A stretch of DNA of 64,000 nt from Bacteroidales bacterium (GTDB lineage Bacteria; Bacteroidota; Bacteroidia; Bacteroidales; F082). Each line of letters starts with the position of its first letter. Position 1 is the stretch's first letter. The notes under the pieces were generated by a model. It did not search any database, had not been told where the DNA came from, and saw only the letters and a list, made by a program, of their open reading frames with translations. The DNA is taken from positions 62,001-126,000 of the forward strand of contig JAKSMX010000001.1 of the NCBI GenBank assembly GCA_024400305.1. Reading direction: 5' to 3'. A program made the position numbers and the translations under genes. Positions 28,888 through 36,040 of the stretch are shown here, piece after piece.

Positions 28888-29859
28888 ATGACACTTGACG
28901 AGATAAAATCGGTGGTCGCGCCGGAGCTTTCACGTTTCGATGATTATTACAGGGATGCGCTTCGTTCCGACAATTCGCTGTTGGACAAGATCGGTGCTTA
29001 CACGTTGAAACACAAGGGGAAACAGCTGCGTCCGCTGTTCGTGTTCCTCTCGGCGAAGTGTTTCGGCGATGTCAACGGCAAGACGTTACGCGCCGCCACT
29101 TTCATCGAGCTGCTTCACTCCGCAACGCTCATCCACGACGATGTCGTCGATGACGCCTCCGAACGCCGCGGCTTCGCTTCGATAAACGCTCTTTATAAAA
29201 ACAAAATCGCCGTGCTTTCCGGCGACTATCTCCTTGCAAAAGGCATGATGATAGCCTTGGAAAACAAAGAATATCAGATGCTTGACATGATTTCCGAATC
29301 GGTCGCCAAAATCGGTGAAGGCGAGATTTCGCAGCTCGACAAGGCCAAGCGCATGGACATTTCCGAAGACGAATATTATCAGATCATCGAGAAGAAAACC
29401 GCCTCGCTCATCGCCTCGTGCTGTGCCATCGGAGCCGTCTCGACAAACGCCGACGCACCACAGGTCGAGACAATGAAACAATTCGGAACATACGCCGGCA
29501 TCGCCTTCCAGATTCGTGACGACATCTTTGATTATCAACCAGATAACATGTCTGGAAAAGGCTTCGGCAACGATATTCAGGAACATAAGATGACGCTTCC
29601 GCTCATCCATCTGCTGAAGGAAAGTCCGGCGTTGGAAAGGGAAATAATCAAAGGGAAAATCCTTCTCAGCGGAAAGAAAATGAAAACCATCAAGCAGATT
29701 ATCGCCCTCGCAAACGAAAAACACAGCCTCGAATACTGCACCGAAAAGATGAACGAATTTGTGGAAAAAGCTGAAAATCAATTAGATAAAATAGACGATT
29801 CTGAAGCGAAAACTGCGTTGAAGAATCTAATGTATTATTGTGTAAATAGAAATAAATAA
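28888..29859 (+). CDS. Trans-polyprenyl diphosphate synthase
   Basis: This 323-residue isoprenoid chain-elongating enzyme (PF00348) adds isopentenyl diphosphate units to make the side chain of menaquinone or a related lipid. The first aspartate-rich motif is in LIHDDVVDDASERRG, the second in QIRDDIFDYQPD, with KHKGKQLRPLFVFLSAK upstream. The size fits hepta/octaprenyl synthases (IspB/HepT-like), but chain length cannot be assigned safely. It is divergent from glyA and followed after 50 bases by a barrel gene. Confidence 0.93.
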   Translation: MTLDEIKSVVAPELSRFDDYYRDALRSDNSLLDKIGAYTLKHKGKQLRPLFVFLSAKCFGDVNGKTLRAATFIELLHSATLIHDDVVDDASERRGFASINALYKNKIAVLSGDYLLAKGMMIALENKEYQMLDMISESVAKIGEGEISQLDKAKRMDISEDEYYQIIEKKTASLIASCCAIGAVSTNADAPQVETMKQFGTYAGIAFQIRDDIFDYQPDNMSGKGFGNDIQEHKMTLPLIHLLKESPALEREIIKGKILLSGKKMKTIKQIIALANEKHSLEYCTEKMNEFVEKAENQLDKIDDSEAKTALKNLMYYCVNRNK

Positions 29860-29860
29860 A

Positions 29861-29901
29861 AACTTGTGCAACTTGTGTCAATAAACTCGTGCAACTTGTG
29901 T
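29861..29901. repeat. Two-copy 18-bp direct repeat
   Basis: AACTTGTGCAACTTGTGT (29861-29878) recurs with one mismatch at 29884-29901, in the gap between the polyprenyl synthase and barrel genes. No coding role is seen. Confidence 0.7.
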
Positions 29902-29909
29902 TAAAAAAT

Positions 29910-30533
29910 ATGAAAAAACTCTTCTTACTCCTCGCAATCAGCGTGATATTCGCTGCAAATGCAACTTCCCAGTCGTTTTACGGCGGTGTCGCCCTCGGTG
30001 CGGTAACCTCGCAGGTCGATGGCGACGGCAACAACGGCTTTCATAAAATCGGCTTCACCGGCGGCGGTTTCGTCGGACTTGAACTGAACGAATTTTTTGA
30101 TGTTCAACTGGAAATCAAATACATACAAAAAGGATCCAAGTCGGCTGCCGATGAATATCCGTCTTTCAAAATCCGTCTCGACTATGTTGAGATGCCGTTG
30201 GTTGCGTCGGCGAACCTCGGTTTCATTAAAGTCAACGGGAGGAAGATCGACTGGATCACTTTCGAACTCGGATTGAGCCTCGACGCACTCGTTTATTCCA
30301 ACAACACGTTCAACGCCGCGAATGAGGCGACCGATATGTGGCGGCCGCTCTGCCTCAACGGAATCCTCGGTCTTAAATTCAGACTGATGCCGAAACTCGA
30401 ACTCGGCTTCCGCGTAATCACTTCAGTGACATCGGCTTACAAAGGCAACTTCAACGAAGGCACGGTGCGTTTCGGGCAAAAAGGCGCATTCAACGACGTT
30501 CTCGAATTGGTCCTTTATTACAGGTTTAAATGA
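29910..30533 (+). CDS. Outer-membrane beta-barrel protein (porin family)
   Basis: This is a roughly 207-residue exported barrel starting at ATG 29910, directly before MKKLFLLLAISVIFAANATSQ; the upstream in-frame start at 29889 would put seven extra residues before the signal peptide. The body fits the Bacteroidota outer-membrane beta-barrel domain (PF13568-like): IGFTGGGFVGLELNEFFDVQ, FKIRLDYVEMPLVASANLGF and the closing LVLYYRFK. The RLDYVEMPL strand is especially typical. Function is unknown. Confidence 0.85.
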   Translation: MKKLFLLLAISVIFAANATSQSFYGGVALGAVTSQVDGDGNNGFHKIGFTGGGFVGLELNEFFDVQLEIKYIQKGSKSAADEYPSFKIRLDYVEMPLVASANLGFIKVNGRKIDWITFELGLSLDALVYSNNTFNAANEATDMWRPLCLNGILGLKFRLMPKLELGFRVITSVTSAYKGNFNEGTVRFGQKGAFNDVLELVLYYRFK

Positions 30534-30541
30534 TTTGAAGA

Positions 30542-31816
30542 ATGAAACATATTAATAAGGTGTATAAATTCGGCGGCGCATCGGTAAAAGATGCCGGTGC
30601 TGTCAGGAATCTTTTGCATATCCTTGAAAATGAAGACTGCGGCGACTTGCTGCTTGTCGTTTCCGCAATGGGAAAGACGACAAATGCTATCGAGAAGGCT
30701 TTGAAAGACTTCCGCGAAAACGACGGCCATCTTGAAATCAGCGCATTGGAAACACTTATGGATTACCATGAGAAGATAATGCTCGATTTGTTCGATGGCG
30801 ATTCGCAACATCCTGTGTTTGAAAGAGTTGCGAATCTGTTTCTGGATTTGTATGACAATCTTCGTGAGACTGGCTACGACTACGATTACCAGTACGACCA
30901 GACTGTGAGTTTCGGCGAACTGCTCTCCACCACGATCATTTCGGCGTTTCTGAATGACAACGGATTGAAAAACAAACTGTTGGATGCACGCGAATATGTC
31001 ATCACCGACCACAGTTTCCGCTCCGCCAATGTCGATTTCGACGAGAGCCGGTTGAGAATTGAGAAACTTAATGAAAACCACGACGGCACGATGTTTCTGA
31101 CGCAGGGCTTCATCGCCGCTTCCACGAAGCCGGCGGTGACGACGACCTTGGGACGCGAGGGATCCGACTATACTGCGGCGATATTCGCCAATTTACTGAA
31201 TGTCAAGGAGATGTCGGTGTGGAAAGACGTTGACGGCGTGCGCAACGCCGACCCGAAACGTTTCCCGAAGACTGAAAAAATCGGACATCTCACATATTCC
31301 GAGGCAACGGAGCTGACGTTCTACGGAGCCACCGTGCTTCATCCGAAGACGATGAAGCCGTTGCAGAACAAGAACATCCCTCTGAAGGTGCGCTGCTTCC
31401 TCGACTCAAAGCTCGAACCGACTGTCATCGACGGCAGCGAGGAGTTCATCAATTACGTCCCGTCGTTCATCGTCAAAGACAACCAGGTTCTTGTGACAAT
31501 CCGGCCGCGCGACTATTCGTTCATGAACGAGCGGAATCTCGGTGTTCTTTTCGCCATGCTCAACGAGCTGAACATCCACGCCAACATGATTCAGACCTCC
31601 GCCTTGAACCTCTCGATCTGTTTTGACGAGAATATGCATAAACTCAACGCATTTATTGCTTCGATAGAGCAGTCGTTTGAAGTCAGATATAATGCGGGAT
31701 TGCAGCTTTTTACAGTCCGTCATTACAAGGAAGGTGTTGAGAATGAGTTTGTTAAAGGAAAGAAAGTCTTCGTTGAGCAACGGAGCAGAAGCACAGTTCA
31801 GATTGTTCTGGGGTGA
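30542..31816 (+). CDS. Aspartate kinase (monofunctional)
   Basis: The 424-residue enzyme phosphorylates aspartate, the first step to lysine, threonine and methionine. It has the N-terminal KFGGASVKD motif, LLLVVSAMGKTTNAIEKAL, and the catalytic block TTLGREGSDYTAAIFANLL. The C-terminal ~130 residues form ACT-like regulatory domains (LLFAMLNELNIHANMIQTSA-type segments). It starts 8 bases after the barrel gene stop. No homoserine dehydrogenase domain is attached, so it is a stand-alone kinase; allosteric control by an end product is expected but not shown here. Confidence 0.93.
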   Translation: MKHINKVYKFGGASVKDAGAVRNLLHILENEDCGDLLLVVSAMGKTTNAIEKALKDFRENDGHLEISALETLMDYHEKIMLDLFDGDSQHPVFERVANLFLDLYDNLRETGYDYDYQYDQTVSFGELLSTTIISAFLNDNGLKNKLLDAREYVITDHSFRSANVDFDESRLRIEKLNENHDGTMFLTQGFIAASTKPAVTTTLGREGSDYTAAIFANLLNVKEMSVWKDVDGVRNADPKRFPKTEKIGHLTYSEATELTFYGATVLHPKTMKPLQNKNIPLKVRCFLDSKLEPTVIDGSEEFINYVPSFIVKDNQVLVTIRPRDYSFMNERNLGVLFAMLNELNIHANMIQTSALNLSICFDENMHKLNAFIASIEQSFEVRYNAGLQLFTVRHYKEGVENEFVKGKKVFVEQRSRSTVQIVLG

Positions 31817-31882
31817 AGATTAAAAAAACACCCCTTATTAACCCAAACCAAAACCCAAACTGCAGACACCGCCGGGCTTGCG

Positions 31883-32161
31883 GGCTGCCCGCAGGGCAGT
31901 ACTTCAGTAACCGGGTACGCGGCACGCGTGCCCGTGAAAAAAAATAAAAAAAACCGCTCTCCGTATCGAAAAATGCTGTATCTTTGCTGCCGCTATGAAA
32001 TTTGAGAGTTTGCAATATGAAAATCGGCGTTGCGGTCTGCCTGATGCGGCGGACAGGGTAATTGCAATTACCCCCCCCAGTGTGCAAAATATTGTAAATC
32101 AATCACTTGTATTACAAACAAGAACATAGCCTCTGGCATCGTGCCGGGGGCTTTCGGCGTT
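31883..32161 (+). repeat. Cassette leader element, copy A (promoter plus folded leader)
   Basis: This is a roughly 280-base element found three times (A here; B 34634-34889; C 55803-56080, minus strand). From 5' to 3' it holds: a CTGCCC-GCA-GGGCAG hairpin, the palindrome GGCACGCGTGCC, an A-rich tract, CCGCTCTCCGTAT, a TATCTTTG promoter box (31979-31986), a GTCTGCC/GGCGGAC stem (32035-32041 / 32048-32054), the palindrome GGGTAATTGCAATTACCC (32056-32073), and a 9-bp hairpin GCCTCTGGC/GCCGGGGGC (32129-32151) followed by TTTCGGCG. The T run seen after this in copy C is absent here. It lies upstream of the small exported protein gene. Confidence 0.8.
31979..31986 (+). promoter_or_regulatory. Promoter -7 box (TATCTTTG) inside leader A
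   Basis: TATCTTTG matches TAnnTTTG exactly and is conserved at the same place in leader C but deleted in leader B. The predicted transcript has a roughly 245-base leader before the ATG at 32239. Confidence 0.6.
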
Positions 32162-32178
32162 CACTACGAGCCTTTCTC

Positions 32179-32211
32179 ACCTAATCACCTAATTACCTTA
32201 AACACCTAAAA
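32179..32211 (+). repeat. 8-bp tandem repeat ACCTAATY in leader A
   Basis: About four imperfect units (ACCTAATC, ACCTAATT, ACCTTAAA, ACCTAAAA) lie just before gene A1. Five units of the related ACCTGATT occupy the same position in cassette B (34999-35038). Confidence 0.6.
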
Positions 32212-32238
32212 CAACTAAAATAACTAATAAATACAGTA

Positions 32239-32553
32239 ATGAGAAAAAAGATCAGAGACAAGATTGCGCTGGCGGCGGTGCTGCTGGCGCTGACGACGCC
32301 CTGCGCCTGTGCGTACGGGCAGAGCGACGGCTTTTTCAACAGCTGTCAGAGTTACCGCGATGTTGACGATTTTTCAGGAGACATCAACAACCAGAGTTTC
32401 GGTGACGGCGGCAATGAGATTACCAACCAGACATTCGGCGAGGCCCCGCTCGGCGGCGGCATGGCCATCCTCGTGGCATCAGCCGCGGGCTACGCACTCC
32501 TGAAGAGGAGGAGAGACAGCAAACAAACGGAATTCACAAACGATCAAATTTAA
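32239..32553 (+). CDS. Cassette A gene 1: small exported protein with PLGGG-membrane-basic C-terminus
   Basis: The protein has 104 residues. A signal peptide (1-28) ends PCACAYGQ. The middle (29-68) is rich in Asn, Gly and Asp with repeated F-G turns (NNQSFGDGG; TNQTFGEAP). The C-terminus is tripartite: APLGGG (69-74), a hydrophobic segment MAILVASAAGYALL and the basic tail KRRRDSK. The same layout occurs in B1 and C1. It resembles the short C-terminal sorting signals described in Bacteroidota (PID-CTERM-like), but that match is from memory and unverified. It lies 4 bases before the lipoprotein-like gene. Function is unknown. Confidence 0.75.
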   Translation: MRKKIRDKIALAAVLLALTTPCACAYGQSDGFFNSCQSYRDVDDFSGDINNQSFGDGGNEITNQTFGEAPLGGGMAILVASAAGYALLKRRRDSKQTEFTNDQI

Positions 32554-32557
32554 AAAA

Positions 32558-33718
32558 ATGAAGAAAACATTGTTAATGGTCATGGCGGCACTGTCCATGC
32601 TTTTCACACAGTGCAAGAAAACGGAATCGGCATCACCCCTCGCGCCGGCGGGCGACGGACAGGTGAGCATAACACTCGATGTTGACGGCGGCAACTCAAA
32701 GGCCGACGTGAACACCCTGTCGGGCGTGGTGACATTCAAATCCGGCGACGTGATTTATGTCGCAAGCAACGGCGCATACGTCGGCTATCTGACATACAGC
32801 GACGGAACGAGCAGATTCGAAGGCACGCTCACCAATCCTACGGAAGGACAACCTCTGTATTTCTACTTCCTCGGCAACAAAGGCCCTGCGACGGCGAATC
32901 TGGCAACAGGTACTGCAGAACTCACCGCCGACATCAGCGACCAGAGCGACGGACTCCCTGTGATTTCGGGCGCCGCGTCGGACAGGAACTATACGTCAGA
33001 CGTGACAGGCTATTCGGCCAGACTGCTGAACATGTGCGCCTTGGTGAAGTTCGATGTCCAGAACTACGACGGCGACGGCCCGGTGAGCATCACCCCCACG
33101 GACGGCTACCACATGAACAACAAGGTGACGGTGGATTTAGGCAGCAAGAGTTTCAGCTATGATGAAACCAATAACGGCAAGATAACCATCAACCACAAAT
33201 CAGGCAGCAGCGAGTACTGGGCGATACTTCTCCCGCAGGATGAAGTGCCTGGTGGCACAGCTTCGTTTCCTGATGGTAGGAGCGGCGCCTTCATCAACAT
33301 GCCTAAGATAGAATGCAATGCATTTCTGACCAATGCGATAAATGTCATTCTAGTTGATGGAAAGATTACTAATTTTACAATGGAAGACGATGACGAAAGT
33401 AAAGATTATCTAAATTTCAACTTCACGATTGAGCCAAACGCTGGATGCGGTTTTAATAGTGATGCATGCTTATGCCTCTCTATTTACAATGACCATCCAG
33501 AGATTGATGATTGTGATATAAGTATAGTGTGTGAATATCCGTATAACACTGGTTCTATTTCGAAAGATGAAATAAAAAATCATGATTACCAAAGTGGTAA
33601 TACGTTTTATATCCGTCTTTGGGCCGAATTTAAAGACGATAATGGTTATTGTGGTGAGTCAGTGTACGTTTACAGTGATGTAATTGAAGCAAGCTTCACA
33701 TTTGGGGATGATGAATAG
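32558..33718 (+). CDS. Cassette A gene 2: exported fimbrillin-like protein with a replaced C-terminal domain
   Basis: The protein has 386 residues. A signal peptide leads to Cys in SMLFTQCKKTE. Gln at -1 is unusual for a lipobox, but all three paralogues share QC(K/R)K. Residues 25-260 resemble fimbrillin/Mfa-like proteins (GDVIYVASNGAYVGYLTYSD) and align with C2 up to about AINVILVDG. Residues 265-386 do not resemble C2: they are encoded by a much more AT-rich segment (about 33340-33716) and contain several Cys (GCGFNSDACLCLSIY; GYCGESVYV). A TAG stop follows, and the C2-like module then continues in the same frame downstream. This looks like a domain exchange. Confidence 0.75.
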   Translation: MKKTLLMVMAALSMLFTQCKKTESASPLAPAGDGQVSITLDVDGGNSKADVNTLSGVVTFKSGDVIYVASNGAYVGYLTYSDGTSRFEGTLTNPTEGQPLYFYFLGNKGPATANLATGTAELTADISDQSDGLPVISGAASDRNYTSDVTGYSARLLNMCALVKFDVQNYDGDGPVSITPTDGYHMNNKVTVDLGSKSFSYDETNNGKITINHKSGSSEYWAILLPQDEVPGGTASFPDGRSGAFINMPKIECNAFLTNAINVILVDGKITNFTMEDDDESKDYLNFNFTIEPNAGCGFNSDACLCLSIYNDHPEIDDCDISIVCEYPYNTGSISKDEIKNHDYQSGNTFYIRLWAEFKDDNGYCGESVYVYSDVIEASFTFGDDE

Positions 33719-34462
33719 CTCACTACGAGACATCGAGGTCACGGGAACGCGGGGATACGAGGTTTCCCGGAATCCAGCGTCGGTGAGAACAGCACGGTAG
33801 AGTTCGCCCCGGGCAACCTGTGGTACGGCAAAGCTGATGGTGAAGAAACAGCAGCTTTCCATTTCGAGGCGAACCAGTGGGACACGGATCCGACGTCCGA
33901 AGGTCTATGGAATCCCTCTCACGTGAGCCATTTCCTGTGGAGTCCGGACAAGAGTGTTGCAGTAGGCACAAGCACATCGGTGTCCGGCAGTACGTCCGAT
34001 GTGTTCTTCACGAATGATCCGGAGGATGAGACAAAGCCAAACGCAAATTTCCACGTGAACGGTGAGACCGGCACGAACCAGTGGCGCACGTTGAGCAATG
34101 CCGAGTGGAACTACCTTTTGAACAGCCGCGCCAACGCCACGTCCCTCCGCGCCTGGAAGGAACTTGACGACGGCACGCATAAAGGTCTTGTGATACTTCC
34201 AGACGACACGGATGCGTTAGTGATGAGCAGCATAACTTCGACAGCCAACCTTGCCAGCTCCGGCGCTGTCTTCCTCCCTGCCGCCGGCAACCGCAACGTT
34301 ACGGACGTGAACTATGTCGGCTCTTACGGCTACTACTGGTCGAGTACTCCCGACAAGGACAACGGAGGCCTCGCGTTCATCATGTACTTCTGTTCGGACA
34401 GCAGTGTGAGCGCGCGCCTCGGCCTTCGGTACCTCGGGAACTCGGTTCGCCTCGTTCGGTAG
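33719..34462 (+). pseudogene. Orphaned FISUMP / C-type-lectin-like C-terminal module of cassette A
   Basis: After the A2 stop the same reading frame stays open to 34462. From about 33776 it encodes SVGENSTVEFAPGNLWYG, DVFFTNDPEDETKPNANF, WRTLSNAEWNYLLNSRAN and finally GYYWSSTPDKD...NSVRLVR. This matches the C-terminal half of C2 (53728-55242), with 58 of 59 identical bases at 33995-34053. The motif order resembles the Fibrobacter-type FISUMP/DUF1566 C-lectin-like domain. There is no good start codon and the first ~19 codons look random, so it is probably not expressed as an independent protein. Confidence 0.75.
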
Positions 34463-34558
34463 TTCTTGCAGGAGTTCCCTTCTCCCCATGGGAGAGTACA
34501 AAAAGCACAGCAGAAGGGTATGGTGTGGAAACCGGCATCCCATACAATAACTCAAATG

Positions 34559-34596
34559 AAAGGTCTCACTTCGTTTTCGGAGTGGGGCCTTTTTTT
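34559..34596 (+). terminator. Rho-independent terminator of cassette A
   Basis: AGGTCTCACT (34561-34570) pairs with AGTGGGGCCT (34581-34590), including two G-U pairs, followed by six T. The same stem with compensating changes ends cassette C. Confidence 0.85.
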
Positions 34597-34633
34597 GAGT
34601 GTTGAGAGTGGAGTGTTGAGAGTGGAGAGTGGA

Positions 34634-34889
34634 GGCTGCCCGCAGGGCAGCACCTCGGTAACCGGGTATGCGGCACGCGTGCCCGTGAAAAAAAATAAAA
34701 AAAACCGCTCTCCGTATCAAAAAACGCCGTTTCAATATAAAAATCGGCGTTGCGGTCTGCCTGATGCGGCGGACAGGGTGATTGCAATTACCCCCCCCCT
34801 ATGTGCAAGTTGTTGATAATCAATTAGTCAGGCTTTTTGAAAATAAAAATGTTAGCTGTCAGCCACTGGCTGACGGCTTTTGGCGTTTG
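34634..34889 (+). repeat. Cassette leader element, copy B (promoter box deleted)
   Basis: The element matches leaders A and C through CCGCTCTCCGTAT and again from AATATAAAAATCGGCG onward. About 30 bases that carry the TATCTTTG box in the other two copies are missing at about 34730. The distal hairpin has a different sequence but the same shape: GCTGTCAGCC (34855-34864) with GGCTGACGGC (34868-34877), followed by TTTTGGCG. Confidence 0.8.
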
Positions 34890-34963
34890 CATGCGTGCAT
34901 ACATCCCACCGTACCATATTTTACAGGTGCGAAGCCATCCGCACGTCACTTTTTCATAGCACC

Positions 34964-34997
34964 GCCCGCCGTGTGGTGGGGGCGGCGGGCTTTTTTT
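34964..34997 (+). terminator. Strong GC hairpin with T run inside leader B
   Basis: GCCCGCCG (34964-34971) pairs perfectly with CGGCGGGC (34983-34990) and is followed by seven T. It lies about 80 bases before gene B1, so it would block transcription into B1 from upstream or act as an attenuator. Confidence 0.8.
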
Positions 34998-34998
34998 C

Positions 34999-35038
34999 AC
35001 CTGATTACCTGATCACCTGATTACCTGAATACCTGAAA
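34999..35038 (+). repeat. 8-bp tandem repeat ACCTGATT in leader B
   Basis: Five consecutive 8-base units (ACCTGATT, ACCTGATC, ACCTGATT, ACCTGAAT, ACCTGAAA) lie between the leader terminator and gene B1. A related array lies at 32179-32211. Confidence 0.75.
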
Positions 35039-35078
35039 CAACTTAAATAACTAATAAAAAAGAAAGGAGTAAAATGAG

Positions 35079-35429
35079 ATGAAATGTAAAAAGATGAGGG
35101 ACATGATGTGCGCGGCGGCACTATTGCTTGCGCTGACAGTCCCGTCGGCGGCTTACGGTCAGAGCGACGGCTTCTTCAGCAACGTGAATGGCGCGCGCGA
35201 CGGCAACTACAACGGCATTGGCTGGAACGGACTGACCGGCGGCGGCTTGTAGGGCAACTTCAACAACATCGACCCCGACGACAACACCGACGGTAGCGGT
35301 TCGTGGGGCAACTTCAATAATACGTCCCCCGAAGCCGACTTAGGCGGCGGCCTCGCCCTGCTCACGGTGGCAGGCTTCGGCTATGCCTGCGCCAAACGCA
35401 GGAAGGCGAAGAAACAGGAGCTTCATTAA
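35079..35429 (+). pseudogene. Cassette B gene 1: small exported PLGGG-type protein interrupted by an amber codon
   Basis: The start ATG 35079 follows AAAGGAGTAAAATGAG, matching the ribosome-binding context of C1. The frame encodes a signal peptide ending PSAAYGQ, SDGFFSNVNGARDGNYN, then a TAG at 35250-35252. It continues in frame as GNFNNIDPDDN, GSWGNFNNTSPEADLGGG, a hydrophobic segment (LALLTVAGFGYAC) and the basic tail AKRRKAKKQELH. The internal repeat WGNFNN suggests the TAG was a TGG tryptophan codon. Without suppression the product would be 57 residues and lack the membrane tail. Confidence 0.75.
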
Positions 35430-35497
35430 AATGCGCTGACCTGTTGCAGAATCGAAAGTATAAACAAATGTAATTCAACAATTAACAAACACAAAAA

Positions 35498-36040
35498 ATG
35501 AGGAAGAAATTAGTTATCATTGCGATGGCGGTCTTGGCACTGTTCGCCGCACAGTGCAAGAAAAACGAACCGAAACCGAGCGAGAAAGTCATGGTGCCTA
35601 TCACCGGCACTGTTGATTTTGGCGGCTCGAAGACCGAAATCACCACGACGGGTTACATCACCCCTAAGGAGAATGACAGGATTTACATCTACAGTGGAAA
35701 CCAGAATGTGGGTTATGTGGACTGCACGTCCACAAGCGGACAGCAGTTCAACTGCTCTGGCTTGATTGAGGATGACTACCTCGGAACCACCTGCACCTTC
35801 ATGTATTTAGGCACGGGCAGCACCGATGCTAATGGTAATGCCATCGACGGCAGCAGCAGCACCATCAGCTTTGCCAACCAGACCACAGTGAGCGTCAATG
35901 AGGGCAAGGTTGCCAACCTGAACAAGTTCCATGTGGGCAGCTGCAAGGCATTGGTTTCGCAGCAAGGCACTGTCACTCTATTAATTCATAAATTCGAGTG
36001 GAAGCTGTTCCGTTTTTTATCGAAATATCATACTAAATAA
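35498..36040 (+). CDS. Cassette B gene 2: truncated fimbrillin-like exported protein
   Basis: This 180-residue frame starts with a signal peptide and the cassette-typical FAAQCKKNE. The following fimbrillin-like repeat has ENDRIYIYSGNQNVGYVDC, parallel to A2 and C2. Homology ends around GTVT at about 35980. The last ~20 residues (LLIHKFEWKLFRFLSKYHTK) are encoded by AT-rich DNA unlike the paralogues. The remainder of the N-terminal half and the whole C-terminal module are missing, so it is probably a non-functional remnant. Confidence 0.65.
   Translation: MRKKLVIIAMAVLALFAAQCKKNEPKPSEKVMVPITGTVDFGGSKTEITTTGYITPKENDRIYIYSGNQNVGYVDCTSTSGQQFNCSGLIEDDYLGTTCTFMYLGTGSTDANGNAIDGSSSTISFANQTTVSVNEGKVANLNKFHVGSCKALVSQQGTVTLLIHKFEWKLFRFLSKYHTK

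Noticed and set aside
33923-34462. A 179-codon frame starting at GTG 33923, as a separate gene
   Set aside because: The homologous module begins at least 147 bases earlier in the same frame, the GTG has no start context and no signal peptide. It is the remnant of a displaced C-terminal module.
32558-34462. A2 and the downstream module as one protein made by stop-codon readthrough
   Set aside because: The frame is shared, but the ~19 codons after the TAG (LTTRHRGHGN...) look like random sequence, unlike the linker in C2, so deliberate readthrough is unlikely.
34999-35038. CRISPR-like or iteron-type origin repeats
   Set aside because: Eight-base units without spacers, no replication initiator gene nearby; leader-specific tandem repeat.
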